Position numbers and translations under genes: made by a program
The notes under the pieces: model-generated
Told to the model about the DNA's origin: nothing
What the model saw: only the letters and a program-made list of their open reading frames with translations
The model's database searches: none
In this document: positions 44,834 to 52,508 of the stretch, piece by piece
Layout of the letters: each line of letters begins with the position of its first letter
Position numbering within the stretch: the first letter of the stretch is position 1
Assembly (NCBI RefSeq): GCF_009709675.1
Contig: NZ_WMLB01000017.1
Location: 1-64,000, forward strand
Origin: Agromyces bracchium
GTDB lineage: Bacteria; Actinomycetota; Actinomycetes; Actinomycetales; Microbacteriaceae
Reading direction: 5' to 3'
DNA: 64,000 nucleotides

Positions 44834-44972
44834 CGCATGAGAATCCGCGGCACACCGCCCCGCACGCGCCCATCGCCCGGATCCTCATGCACGAGGAATC
44901 GCGCCACCGCATCGTGCATGGAGATCCAGCAGACAGCGCCCCGCACGCGCCCATCGCCCGGATTCTCATGCG
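44834..44972. repeat. nested direct and inverted repeats
   Basis: A 35-bp direct repeat (CGCCCCGCACGCGCCC then ATCGCCCGGATNCTCATGC) occurs at 44856-44890 and 44937-44971 with one mismatch. The segment is bounded by a perfect 14-bp inverted repeat, CGCATGAGAATCCG (44834-44847) and CGGATTCTCATGCG (44959-44972), and contains a further 8-bp inverted repeat ATGCACGA/TCGTGCAT (44887-44894 and 44912-44919). Upstream (44767-44825) there are three copies of CCTGCCGACNGCTC. No coding frame of normal composition is present. Confidence 0.8.
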
Positions 44973-45002
44973 GCAGGATGCGGGCCCCGCTACGCTGCGA
45001 CC

Positions 45003-45395
45003 ATGACCAGGGGGAAGAGACTCGTCATCGGCATGGGGGTGCTGGCGGCCGCGCTCGCGTTCAGCGGGTGCAGCGGTGTCGCCGGCGAGGACACCGGAGG
45101 CGACATCGATCCGACCGGCACGTGGGGCGACTCGTCGACGCAGGGCGAACCGTTCCTCACGCTCGAGGATGGCGGCGACTTCACCGGCAGCGACGGCTGC
45201 AACACGCTCAATGGCACGTGGTCGGTCAACGAGGCCGATCAGGTCGAGTTCGAGAACGTGGCCTCCACGGAGAAGGCGTGCGACGACGTCGACTACTGGC
45301 TCGCCGGCATGAGCGCAGCGGATGTCGCGGACGACTCGATGACCGTCCTCGGCGAGGACGGCTCGCCGATCGGCACGCTCGACCGTTCGAGCTGA
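45003..45395 (+). CDS. META-domain-like lipoprotein
   Basis: 130 residues. A lipoprotein signal peptide is clear: MTRGKRLVIGMGVLAAALAFSGC with lipidated Cys23. The mature part contains PTGTWGDSSTQGEPFLTLEDGGDFTGSDGCNTLNGTWSV, the pattern of the META/HslJ domain (beta-rich, stress or heat-shock associated, function poorly defined). It should be anchored at the outer face of the cytoplasmic membrane. A TACGCT box 6 nt before the ATG gives a leaderless promoter. Confidence 0.85.
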   Translation: MTRGKRLVIGMGVLAAALAFSGCSGVAGEDTGGDIDPTGTWGDSSTQGEPFLTLEDGGDFTGSDGCNTLNGTWSVNEADQVEFENVASTEKACDDVDYWLAGMSAADVADDSMTVLGEDGSPIGTLDRSS

Positions 45396-45433
45396 GCGCG
45401 CCGGGCGGGCGCCGGCCGCCGGGCCGCGGTCGC

Positions 45434-45859
45434 TCAGGCCGCGCCGTCGCCGTGCATCCACGGCGTGTAGCTGACGCCCACGAGCAGCCCTTCGGGGCTC
45501 ATCAGCCGCGACGTGGTCTGCCCCCACGGCTCCTCGTGCGCCTCGACGAGGATCTCGAGACCCTTCGCGCGCAACTCGTCGACCGCCGGGCCGACCGCCT
45601 CCGGTGAGGCGACGTCGAACTCGATCCACGCCTGCGGCACCGGACGGTCGGCGGGCCACTCGCTCGTGCCGAAGGTCGCCTCGGCCGCCTGGTCGAGGGG
45701 CCAGATCGCGAACGCCTTCGCGCCCTCGACCTCCTCGGTGTGGAAGTACCGCGGCGCGTTCTCGTGGAACGGGATGCCGATCGCACCGGCCCAGAAGTCG
45801 TGCGACGCGGCGTCGACGGTGCCGATCGGGCCGAACCCGGCGATGAAGGCGATGTCCAT
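45434..45859 (-). CDS. VOC (glyoxalase/bleomycin resistance) family protein
   Basis: 141 residues with the beta-alpha-beta-beta-beta pattern of the VOC superfamily: IAFIAGFGPIGTVDAASHDFWAGAIGIPF at the N-terminus, WIEFDVASPEAVGPAVDELRAKGLEILVEAHEEPWGQTTSRLMSPEGLLVGVSY at the end. Possible metal ligands are His40 and Glu residues, but the set is not fully conserved. The reaction is not predictable. It converges on the META lipoprotein gene and starts at the ATG at 45859. Confidence 0.85.
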   Translation of the reverse strand: MDIAFIAGFGPIGTVDAASHDFWAGAIGIPFHENAPRYFHTEEVEGAKAFAIWPLDQAAEATFGTSEWPADRPVPQAWIEFDVASPEAVGPAVDELRAKGLEILVEAHEEPWGQTTSRLMSPEGLLVGVSYTPWMHGDGAA

Positions 45860-45981
45860 GTCCCCATTCGACTCCGGCCCGCCGACACTCGCCACCCCCG
45901 CGCCACCCTCGCGCCCGCCTCGCGCCCGCCTCGCGTCCCTCGCACACCGAGTCCCGCCAAGTGGCGGGACCGCCCGCCATC

Positions 45982-46998
45982 TCACGGGAATCGCGCGGCC
46001 GGGCCGCCCGGGCCGCCACCACCGGCGGCCGCCGCGAACCGCTCGGCCTGCGCCGCGAGGTACTCGAGCAGTTCGGGCGGACCGTCGACGCGGCATCCGA
46101 CCCCCTCGGGCACCCAGAGGAGCGCCGCCGCGACCCCGGCGACCGACTCGCCCTCGACCGGCCACGCCGTGCCCGCACCGCCCGGCCCGGCGACCGCATC
46201 GCGCGCCCACCAGCCGAGCCGCTCGCGGAACTCGTCCACGGGCATCGCCACGTGCACCTCGGCGCGCACCGCCTGGTCGCGCCAGCGCACCGCCCGCTGC
46301 ACACGCTCGAGCGCCTCGTCGTCGGTGAGCGGATGCGGCGCGAAGCGCACACGCGTCTGGAACACGTCGTCGATCCGATCGAGCCGGAACGTCCGCCAGT
46401 CGTCGCGGTCGCGATCCCACGCGAGGAGGTACCAGCGCCGCCCGAGCGGGACCAGCCGGTGCGGCTCGATCGATCGCGTCGTGGCGGCGCCCGTGGCATC
46501 CGTGTACCTCATGCGGATCCGCTCGGCGTCGCGGCAGCAGAGCGCGAGCAGTCCGAGCAGGTCGCTGTCGACGAATGGCGCGGCGCCGGGCCCCGCGCCC
46601 GGCCCGCCGGCCGGCGTCGCGACGGCCTGCAGTGCCTCGATGCGTCGCCGCAGCGCGGGCGGCAGCACTTGCTCGATCTTCGCGAGCGCGCTGAACGTCG
46701 TGTGCTCGGCGCCGCGCAGCCCGGCCGCCGCCTGCGAGCGCAAGCCGACCGCGATCGCGACGCCCTCGTCGTCGGTGAGGAGCAGCGGCGGCAACCCCGT
46801 GCCCGCGGCGAGTCGGTAGCCGCCGGCGACGCCGCGCGTCGACTCGATCGCGTACCCGAGCTCGCGCAGGCGCTCGACGTCGCGGCGCAATGTGCGTTCG
46901 CTGACCCCGAGGCGGTCGACGAGCTCACGCGCGGTCCAATGCCGGTGACTCTGCAGCAGGGAGAGCAGGTCGAGGGTGCGGGAAGTGGTCGCGGCCAT
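45982..46998 (-). CDS. WYL-domain (YafY-type) transcriptional regulator
   Basis: 338 residues. The N-terminal DeoR-like helix-turn-helix is TSRTLDLLSLLQSHRHWTARELVDRLGVSERTLRRDVERLRELGYAIESTRG (residues 4-58). The WYL domain follows (about 145-225) with the WYLLAWDRDRDDWRTFRLDRI core that gives the family its name, then the WCX C-terminal segment. WYL domains bind nucleic acid or nucleotide-like ligands and control DNA-damage or defence genes. GAGAAT lies 6 nt before the ATG, again a leaderless geometry. The longer frame to 47133 was rejected. Confidence 0.9.
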   Translation of the reverse strand: MAATTSRTLDLLSLLQSHRHWTARELVDRLGVSERTLRRDVERLRELGYAIESTRGVAGGYRLAAGTGLPPLLLTDDEGVAIAVGLRSQAAAGLRGAEHTTFSALAKIEQVLPPALRRRIEALQAVATPAGGPGAGPGAAPFVDSDLLGLLALCCRDAERIRMRYTDATGAATTRSIEPHRLVPLGRRWYLLAWDRDRDDWRTFRLDRIDDVFQTRVRFAPHPLTDDEALERVQRAVRWRDQAVRAEVHVAMPVDEFRERLGWWARDAVAGPGGAGTAWPVEGESVAGVAAALLWVPEGVGCRVDGPPELLEYLAAQAERFAAAAGGGGPGGPAARFP

Positions 46999-47050
46999 GT
47001 CCCGATTCTCGACCCGCATCCGGTCGGAATACGTCCGGAATGCGGCCCGG

Positions 47051-47413
47051 CTACAGCGAGAGGTGGAACCGGAGCGCGTCGTCGACCCGGCCGAGCACGG
47101 ATTCCGGGCAGCGCCCGATGGTTCCGCGCACACTTGCGACCGAGATGGACCTCACCTGGGCCGCCTGCACCTTCGACGGCGCGGGCAGACCCATCGCGGC
47201 GAGATCGTCGACGCTGTCGACGAGGCACTCGAACGGAGCGAAGACCCGTGCCGTGTTCGACGTGAGCGGCACGACCGTGACGACCCCCCGGCCGAGCCGG
47301 GTCGCCGTCGAGTTCGCACCGTCGTTGCTCACCAGCACACACGGGCGGGCCTTGGACGCCTCCGCCGGCAGGGCGCGATCGAGCGCCACCACGATGACGT
47401 CACCGCGTCTCAC
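47051..47413 (-). CDS. MazF/PemK-type toxin endoribonuclease
   Basis: 120 residues, start GTG at 47413 overlapping the antitoxin stop (GTGA). VRRGDVIVVALDRALPAEASKARPCVLVSND matches the start of PemK-like toxins, with RP(C)V, and GVVTVVPLTSN and LPAPSKVQAAQVRSISVASVRG cover the remaining beta strands, ending in a helix. The toxin cleaves mRNA at short sequences when freed from its antitoxin. The overlap indicates translational coupling. It converges on the WYL regulator gene, 53 bp away. Confidence 0.88.
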   Translation of the reverse strand: MRRGDVIVVALDRALPAEASKARPCVLVSNDGANSTATRLGRGVVTVVPLTSNTARVFAPFECLVDSVDDLAAMGLPAPSKVQAAQVRSISVASVRGTIGRCPESVLGRVDDALRFHLSL

Positions 47414-47631
47414 CTCGCGAGCCCCTCGGCCGCGGTCGACTCCCACGCCGCCGCGTCGCCGGAGGACTCCCACTCGTCGAACGCCTCGGCGTAGGCGTCG
47501 CCGGCGGCGAGTTCTCGGCCGAGGCGGACGAGATCGTGGATCGCCGCGGAACGGTTGCCTTCGTACTGCACGGCGATCGCATCGATGAACTCGATGTCGG
47601 CGGGCGGAAGGCTCACGCTGAGCTTGGTCAT
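47410..47631 (-). CDS. MazE/CopG-type antitoxin
   Basis: 73 residues. The N-terminal MTKLSVSLPPADIEFIDAIAVQYEGNRSAAIHDLVRLGREL matches a ribbon-helix-helix DNA-binding fold (one strand, two helices), followed by an acidic C-terminal arm (AYAEAFDEWESSGDAAAWE) that should wrap the toxin. It binds and neutralises the MazF-like toxin and autoregulates the promoter. A TAGGAT box is 6 nt before the ATG, so the mRNA is leaderless; TAGAGTAGGAT overlaps it. The order antitoxin-toxin is normal. Confidence 0.86.
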   Translation of the reverse strand: MTKLSVSLPPADIEFIDAIAVQYEGNRSAAIHDLVRLGRELAAGDAYAEAFDEWESSGDAAAWESTAAEGLAR

Positions 47632-47741
47632 ACCTCGATCCTACTCTAGTACGACCCGTTCGAGACGGGCATCGGCCGGCCGGATGCGGGCCGACTGAGA
47701 CGGCGCGCGGAACGCGGCATCCGCTCGTCTACGCTCGTGGG

Positions 47742-49547
47742 ATGCCCACCGATGCGCACCCTGCCGACGCGCCCCCGCCCGCCGGCGCACCCGACCAGGC
47801 CCCCGATCACGACGTCGTCATCGTCGGCGGCGGCCACAACGGCCTCACGGCCGCCGCCTACCTCGCCCGCGCGGGCAAGCGCGTGCTGCTGCTCGAGCGC
47901 GACGACCACCTCGGCGGCGCCGCCGTCTCGGCCGAGGCGTTCGAGGGCGTCGACGCGCGCCTCAGCCGCTACTCGTACCTCGTGAGCCTGCTGCCGCAGC
48001 GGATCATCGACGACCTCGGGCTCGACGTGCGACTCGTGCGCCGCCGGTTCTCGTCGTACACGCCCGACCCGCGCGACCCGTCGCGCGGCCTGCTCGTCGA
48101 CGTCGAGGCGGATGCCGCGGCCGCGCGCGACGCGTTCGCCCGGGTCGGCGCGGAGGGCGACGCCGACGCGTGGGAGGCGTTCTACGCCGACACGGCCCGC
48201 GTCGCCGAGGCGCTCTTCCCGACCCTGACCGAGCCGCTGCCCACCCGCGCCGAGGCGCGCGCCCTCGTCGGCGACGACCGCGTGTGGGACGGGTTCGTCG
48301 AGCGCCCGCTGGGCGAGGCGATCGACGAGCGCTTCGCCGACGACCTCGTGCGCGGCATCGTGGCGACCGACGGGCTGATCGGCACGTTCACCGACCTCGA
48401 CGACCCGTCGCTCGACGCGAACCGCTGCTTCCTGTACCACGTCATCGGCGGCGGCACGGGCGACTGGGACGTACCGGTCGGCGGCATGGGCGCCGTGTCG
48501 GGCGAGCTCGCCAGGGCCGCCCGCGAAGCGGGCGCCGTGCTCCGCACCGAGGCCGAGGTCGTCGCGATCGACCCCGCGACCGGAGAGGTCCGGTGGCGCG
48601 AGGGCGGCCTCGACGCCGGTTCCGACGGCGGCGAGCGCGCCGTGCGCGCCCACGTCGTGCTCGCGAACGTCGCGCCGGTCGTGCTCGAGCGGCTCGTCGC
48701 GGCATCCGGCCGTGGCACCGAGGCGGCACCCGCCGACGCAGGCACCGGCCCCGCGGCATCCGCCGCCCCGGCATCGGGAGCAGCCACCGTCGCCCCGCGC
48801 GACGAACCCGCCGCCGTGCCGGGCTCCGACGAGGTCGCCCTGGACGACGCGACCCGCCGCCGCCTCGCCCGCGCCGGCATGCCCGAGGGCGCCCAGGTCA
48901 AGGTCAACCTGCTGCTCACGCGCCTTCCTCGCCTCGCCGACGCGTCGGTCGCGCCCGAGCAGGCGTTCGCGGGCACCTTCCACATCAACGAGCTCGAGTC
49001 GCAGCTCGAGGCCGCCTACCGCAGCGCCGCGGCCGGCGACCTGCCCGACCCGCTGCCCTGCGAGATCTACTGCCACACGCTGAGCGACCGCACGATCCTC
49101 GGGCCCGAGCTCGCGGCATCCGACGCGCAGACCCTCACCGTGTTCGGGCTGCACGTGCCCGACCGGCTGGTCGACGCGCACGGCAACGACGAGCTCCGCG
49201 AACGACTGCGCGACGCCGTGCTCGCCTCGCTCGACTCGGTGCTCGCCGAGCCCATCGCCGACGTGATCGCGACGGATGCCGCCGGCCGGCTCTGCGTCGA
49301 GGTGAAGACGACCCGCGACCTCGAGGACGCCCTTAACATGCCCGGCGGCAACATCTTCCACGGCCCGCTGTCGTGGCCGTGGACCGAGCCGGGGGCCGAA
49401 CCCGCCACTCCCGCCGAGCGCTGGGGCGTCGCAACGTCGCACCCCCGCGTGCTCGTGTGCGGTTCGGGCGCGGTCCGCGGCGGCGCGGTCAGCGGCATCG
49501 GCGGGCACAACGCCGCGATGGCCGTGCTCGAGGAGGAACTCCCCTGA
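47742..49547 (+). CDS. FAD-dependent oxidoreductase, phytoene-desaturase/PYROXD2-like
   Basis: 601 residues. The dinucleotide-binding motif is VVIVGGGHNGLTAAAYLARAGKRVLLLERDDHLGG (residues about 25-60). FHGPLSWPW near residue 545 and the C-terminal LVCGSGAVRGGAVSGIGGHNAA are family elements that close the FAD site. A variable segment around residues 300-370 (Ala/Gly/Pro-rich) is not conserved. The family includes carotenoid desaturases, isomerases and PYROXD2; without adjacent carotenoid genes the substrate cannot be named. TACGCT sits 6 nt before the ATG (leaderless). Confidence 0.88.
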   Translation: MPTDAHPADAPPPAGAPDQAPDHDVVIVGGGHNGLTAAAYLARAGKRVLLLERDDHLGGAAVSAEAFEGVDARLSRYSYLVSLLPQRIIDDLGLDVRLVRRRFSSYTPDPRDPSRGLLVDVEADAAAARDAFARVGAEGDADAWEAFYADTARVAEALFPTLTEPLPTRAEARALVGDDRVWDGFVERPLGEAIDERFADDLVRGIVATDGLIGTFTDLDDPSLDANRCFLYHVIGGGTGDWDVPVGGMGAVSGELARAAREAGAVLRTEAEVVAIDPATGEVRWREGGLDAGSDGGERAVRAHVVLANVAPVVLERLVAASGRGTEAAPADAGTGPAASAAPASGAATVAPRDEPAAVPGSDEVALDDATRRRLARAGMPEGAQVKVNLLLTRLPRLADASVAPEQAFAGTFHINELESQLEAAYRSAAAGDLPDPLPCEIYCHTLSDRTILGPELAASDAQTLTVFGLHVPDRLVDAHGNDELRERLRDAVLASLDSVLAEPIADVIATDAAGRLCVEVKTTRDLEDALNMPGGNIFHGPLSWPWTEPGAEPATPAERWGVATSHPRVLVCGSGAVRGGAVSGIGGHNAAMAVLEEELP

Positions 49548-49595
49548 GAACGACGGCGACGGATGCCGAGGGCGCGAGCCGCGGCATCCGTCGCC

Positions 49596-49660
49596 GTTCG
49601 CAGGGCCAGACGCCCGATGCCGCCCGCACGAGGCGCAAGCGGCGGCTGGTCCTGCGAATC
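49596..49660. repeat. second hairpin repeat family, copy 2
   Basis: TTCGCAGGGCCAG (49597-49609) pairs with CTGGTCCTGCGAA (49646-49658) with one G.T wobble, a 13-bp stem enclosing a 36-nt loop. The arms match those of the element at 35926-35993. It lies between the stop of the FAD oxidoreductase and the converging membrane gene, so it may work as a bidirectional terminator. Confidence 0.65.
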
Positions 49661-49689
49661 CACCCGCGCGAGTCGGGCCGGGCCCAGGG

Positions 49690-50061
49690 TCAGAAGACGA
49701 ACAGCTGCCCGAGGATCATGATCGCGATGACGAACAGCGCCACGACCGCTCCGACGATGATGAGGGCACGGCCCGACATCTTCGCGACGCCGTAGCCGAC
49801 GAGGATCGGCAGCGCGACGAGCAGGAGCGTGACGACCCACCAGAACGCCTGGTAGCCGCCCTGCGTCGCCTCGGACAGGCGGCCGCCGAACAACTGCTGC
49901 GTGCCCGGGTTGGTCGCGAAGGCGAACGCGGCGCTGAGCGGCACAGCGATCAGGGCGAGCACGATGATGCCGCTGAACCACCCCCACATGCCGCTGTGCC
50001 GGCCGGCGATGTGGAGCGATTCTTCGTCGTGCGACTGCTGCGAGGTTCCCCGAGTGCTCAT
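49690..50061 (-). CDS. small membrane protein, unknown
   Basis: 123 residues with three hydrophobic segments (WFSGIIVLALIAVPLSAAFAF, AFWWVVTLLLVALPILVGYGV and ALIIVGAVVALFVIAIMILGQ). The N-terminus is polar and the loop after the first helix carries FGGRLSEATQGGY. I do not recognise the family. The start at 50061 has TAGAGT 7 nt upstream, another leaderless case; a GTG three codons earlier is possible. Confidence 0.72.
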   Translation of the reverse strand: MSTRGTSQQSHDEESLHIAGRHSGMWGWFSGIIVLALIAVPLSAAFAFATNPGTQQLFGGRLSEATQGGYQAFWWVVTLLLVALPILVGYGVAKMSGRALIIVGAVVALFVIAIMILGQLFVF

Positions 50062-50119
50062 GCGCGCCACTCTAGCCGTCCCGGGGCGGCCGGATTAGCC
50101 TGAGGGAAGGACGACACGC

Positions 50120-50662
50120 ATGGGGGCGACGATGACCATCACTCGGGCGACCGGCCACTACGTTCACAAGGGCGACGGGCTCTACCTCCAGTTCGATCGG
50201 CTGTTCCATGCGCCGATCGAGGATGTCTGGTACTCGCTGACGAATCCGACGGCGATGCTCGCGTGGATCGGGACCTACACGGGCAATCCCTCGACCGGTG
50301 CGGTCCGGTTCCGGATGTCGAGCGAGGACGCCGAGTGGCAGAACACCTCGATCCTCGAGTGCGACGCACCCCACGGGTTCCACGCCGACATCGGCGAGGG
50401 CGACGACGCCGTGCGCGTCTTCTGCCACCTGCGGGAGGCCGGCGGGATGACGACGCTCACGCTCGGCCAGCGCCTGCGCTCCCCCGCCGACGCAACCTCG
50501 ATCGGGCCCGGATGGGACTACTTCCTCGACCGGCTCGCCGCCGCACGCTCGGGTTCCGGGATGCCGGAGTGGAGCGCCTACGACCCGGGCCTCGTCGACA
50601 CCTACCGTTCGCTGCACGTACCGGCGGCCGCGCAGGCGCCCGACGCCGCGGGCGGGCGCTGA
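50120..50662 (+). CDS. SRPBCC (AHSA1/START-like) protein
   Basis: 180 residues. YLQFDRLFHAPIEDVWYSLTNPTAMLAWIGTYTG opens the SRPBCC fold, and HGFHADIGEGDDAVRVFCHLREAGGMTTLTLGQRL and GPGWDYFLDRLAAARSG complete the sheet and long C-terminal helix. It belongs to the AHA1-like activator/polyketide cyclase superfamily, which binds hydrophobic ligands in a deep pocket; no catalytic residues are diagnostic. GGGAAGGA precedes the ATG. A TAGCCT hexamer about 20 nt upstream may be the -10 box. Confidence 0.85.
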   Translation: MGATMTITRATGHYVHKGDGLYLQFDRLFHAPIEDVWYSLTNPTAMLAWIGTYTGNPSTGAVRFRMSSEDAEWQNTSILECDAPHGFHADIGEGDDAVRVFCHLREAGGMTTLTLGQRLRSPADATSIGPGWDYFLDRLAAARSGSGMPEWSAYDPGLVDTYRSLHVPAAAQAPDAAGGR

Positions 50663-50719
50663 CGACGGCCCGGCGCCCGGTGCTGCGCTCCGCGGGGGCG
50701 CGCCCCTAGACTGACGCGC

Positions 50720-51829
50720 GTGAAGCCCATCGAACGGCGAGCCCGCGACCTCGAGACCACCCGCGTGCGGGCTTCCGCGTCGGGCGGCATGATGGGCCAG
50801 CGCCCCTTCGTGTGGGGCCTGCTCGCCACCGCTGGCGTGCTCGTCACGCTCGCACTCGCCGCCGCGCTGATCAACCTCTCGAGCGTCGTCTTCTCGGTGT
50901 TCGCCGCGGTGTTCATCACCCTGGGGCTCGATCCGCTCGTGCGCTGGTTCCAGCGACGCGGCATGAAGCGCGGCTGGGCCATCCTCACCGTGATCATCCT
51001 GTTCATCCTCGTCATCGGCGGGATGCTCGGGGTCGTGCTGCCGATCGTCATCACGCAGGCGGCCGACTTCATCACCTCGCTGCCCCAGCTCTACGCGAAC
51101 CTGCAGGAGCAGGACTGGTTCAAGCAGCTCTCCTCCGACTCCGACGGGGTGTTCGCGAACCTCTACTCGACGTTCGTCGACTTCATCACGGACCCCGCCA
51201 CGTGGGCGACCGTCGGCGGCGGAGCCCTGAACGTCGGGTTCGCGATCATCGGCGGGATCTCGACGGCGTTCTTCATCTTCATCCTGACGATCTACTTCAC
51301 CGCGACCCTCGACTCGTCGAAGGCCGCGATCTACACGCTGGTCTCCGCGTCGCACCGCGACCGCGTGGTCGACTACGCCGAGCGCATCATGCAGAACGTC
51401 GGCCGGTACCTCAGCGGCATGGTCGTCCTGGCGTTCTTCAACGCGGTCTACAGCCTGATCCTGCTCACGATCGCGCAGGTGCCGTTCGCGCTCGTGATCT
51501 CGGTCGCGGCGTTCTTCATCACGCTCATCCCGATGATCGGCACCGTGCTCACGACCATCTTCATGACCGTGCTCGCGCTGTTCGTCTCCCCGACCGCTGC
51601 CGGGGTCGTCCTCGTGGGCATGCTCATCTACATGCAGGTCGAGGCGTACATCCTGACCCCGCGGGTCATGAACCGAGCCGTGCAGGTGCCCGGGTCGATC
51701 GTGCTGATCGCCGCCCTGGCCGGCGGCACGCTCGCGGGCCTGCCGGGCGCGCTCGTCGCGATCCCGGTCGCCGCAGGCATCCTCCTGATCGTCAAGGAGG
51801 TCGTCGTGCCCTGGAAGGCGCGCAGCTAG
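50720..51829 (+). CDS. AI-2E family transporter (PF01594)
   Basis: 369 residues with eight or so hydrophobic segments, including the paired N-terminal helices, the long central region (residues 95-175) and the conserved LILLTIAQVPFALVISVAAFFITLIPMIGTVLTTIF segment characteristic of the AI-2E/UPF0118 family (TqsA, PerM relatives). Members export autoinducer-2 or other small molecules, or are sodium-proton antiporters; the substrate here is not known. It starts with GTG, TAGACT 7 nt upstream (leaderless). The gene ends 1 bp before the convergent thioesterase. Confidence 0.9.
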   Translation: MKPIERRARDLETTRVRASASGGMMGQRPFVWGLLATAGVLVTLALAAALINLSSVVFSVFAAVFITLGLDPLVRWFQRRGMKRGWAILTVIILFILVIGGMLGVVLPIVITQAADFITSLPQLYANLQEQDWFKQLSSDSDGVFANLYSTFVDFITDPATWATVGGGALNVGFAIIGGISTAFFIFILTIYFTATLDSSKAAIYTLVSASHRDRVVDYAERIMQNVGRYLSGMVVLAFFNAVYSLILLTIAQVPFALVISVAAFFITLIPMIGTVLTTIFMTVLALFVSPTAAGVVLVGMLIYMQVEAYILTPRVMNRAVQVPGSIVLIAALAGGTLAGLPGALVAIPVAAGILLIVKEVVVPWKARS

Positions 51830-51830
51830 T

Positions 51831-52397
51831 TCAGTGCCAGACGGATGGCGCCGCCGCACGCGTCGCGGGCAGCGCGACATCCGCCCCCCAGCGCTCGATC
51901 CACTCGGGCAGCTCGTCGTCGGCGGGCGGCGTGCCGAACACCTCCATGAGCTCCGACACGGGAACGGTGCCGCCCCCCTTGCGGAGGAACCGGGCGCGGA
52001 TGAACGCCCGCGCGTAGATCTCGGGCTCGCCCGAGGCATCCGGACGCACCAGCCGGTGCTCGACGTAGACCGCGCGCTCGTCGTATCCGAGCAGGCGCGA
52101 CTCGATCGTGAATCGCTGCCACAGCTGGAGCGACTTCCGGAACGTGATCGTCTCGCTCGCGACGACCGGGTACCAGCCCTTGTCGCGCATGAGCCCGAAG
52201 ACGCCGTTGCGGACGAGCATGTCGAACCGCGCGACATCCATGATCGAGAAGTAGACGCCGTTGTTCATGTGGCGGTTGACGTCGAGGTCGGTCGGCAGCG
52301 TGATGAACCGGGTGCGCGCGATGTCGTAGTGCCCGAGCGTCGGCTTGCGGCGCGACAGGAACAGCATGTGGAGCAGCGTCCGGAACAGCATGTGCAT
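51831..52397 (-). CDS. hotdog-fold thioesterase (4-hydroxybenzoyl-CoA thioesterase-like)
   Basis: 188 residues. PTDLDVNRHMNNGVYFSIMDVARFDMLVR is the signature of the 4HBT/TesC-type family, where Asp of the LDVNRHMNN segment is catalytic. GWYPVVASETITFRKSLQLWQRFTIESRLL and ERAVYVEHRLV continue the hotdog strands. It hydrolyses acyl-CoA or acyl-ACP thioesters. The start at 52397 (MHMLFRTLLH) has TATCCT 8 nt upstream; an ORF extension to 52439 is less likely. A lower-GC restriction gene follows on the same strand 112 bp upstream. Confidence 0.87.
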   Translation of the reverse strand: MHMLFRTLLHMLFLSRRKPTLGHYDIARTRFITLPTDLDVNRHMNNGVYFSIMDVARFDMLVRNGVFGLMRDKGWYPVVASETITFRKSLQLWQRFTIESRLLGYDERAVYVEHRLVRPDASGEPEIYARAFIRARFLRKGGGTVPVSELMEVFGTPPADDELPEWIERWGADVALPATRAAAPSVWH

Positions 52398-52508
52398 AGT
52401 CCACGAGGATATGGCCGTTCCGCTGGCGGTCCGGTACACCTTGGCGGGCGGCCACAGTGCGGTTGCGGATGCCGCGGCGCGGCGTTGTGCGCAGGCGCGA
52501 ACGCTCCC

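Noticed and set aside
44856-44971. Possible CRISPR-like repeats at 44.8 kb
   Set aside because: Only two copies of the 35-mer, spacing is filled with other repeats, and there are no cas genes.
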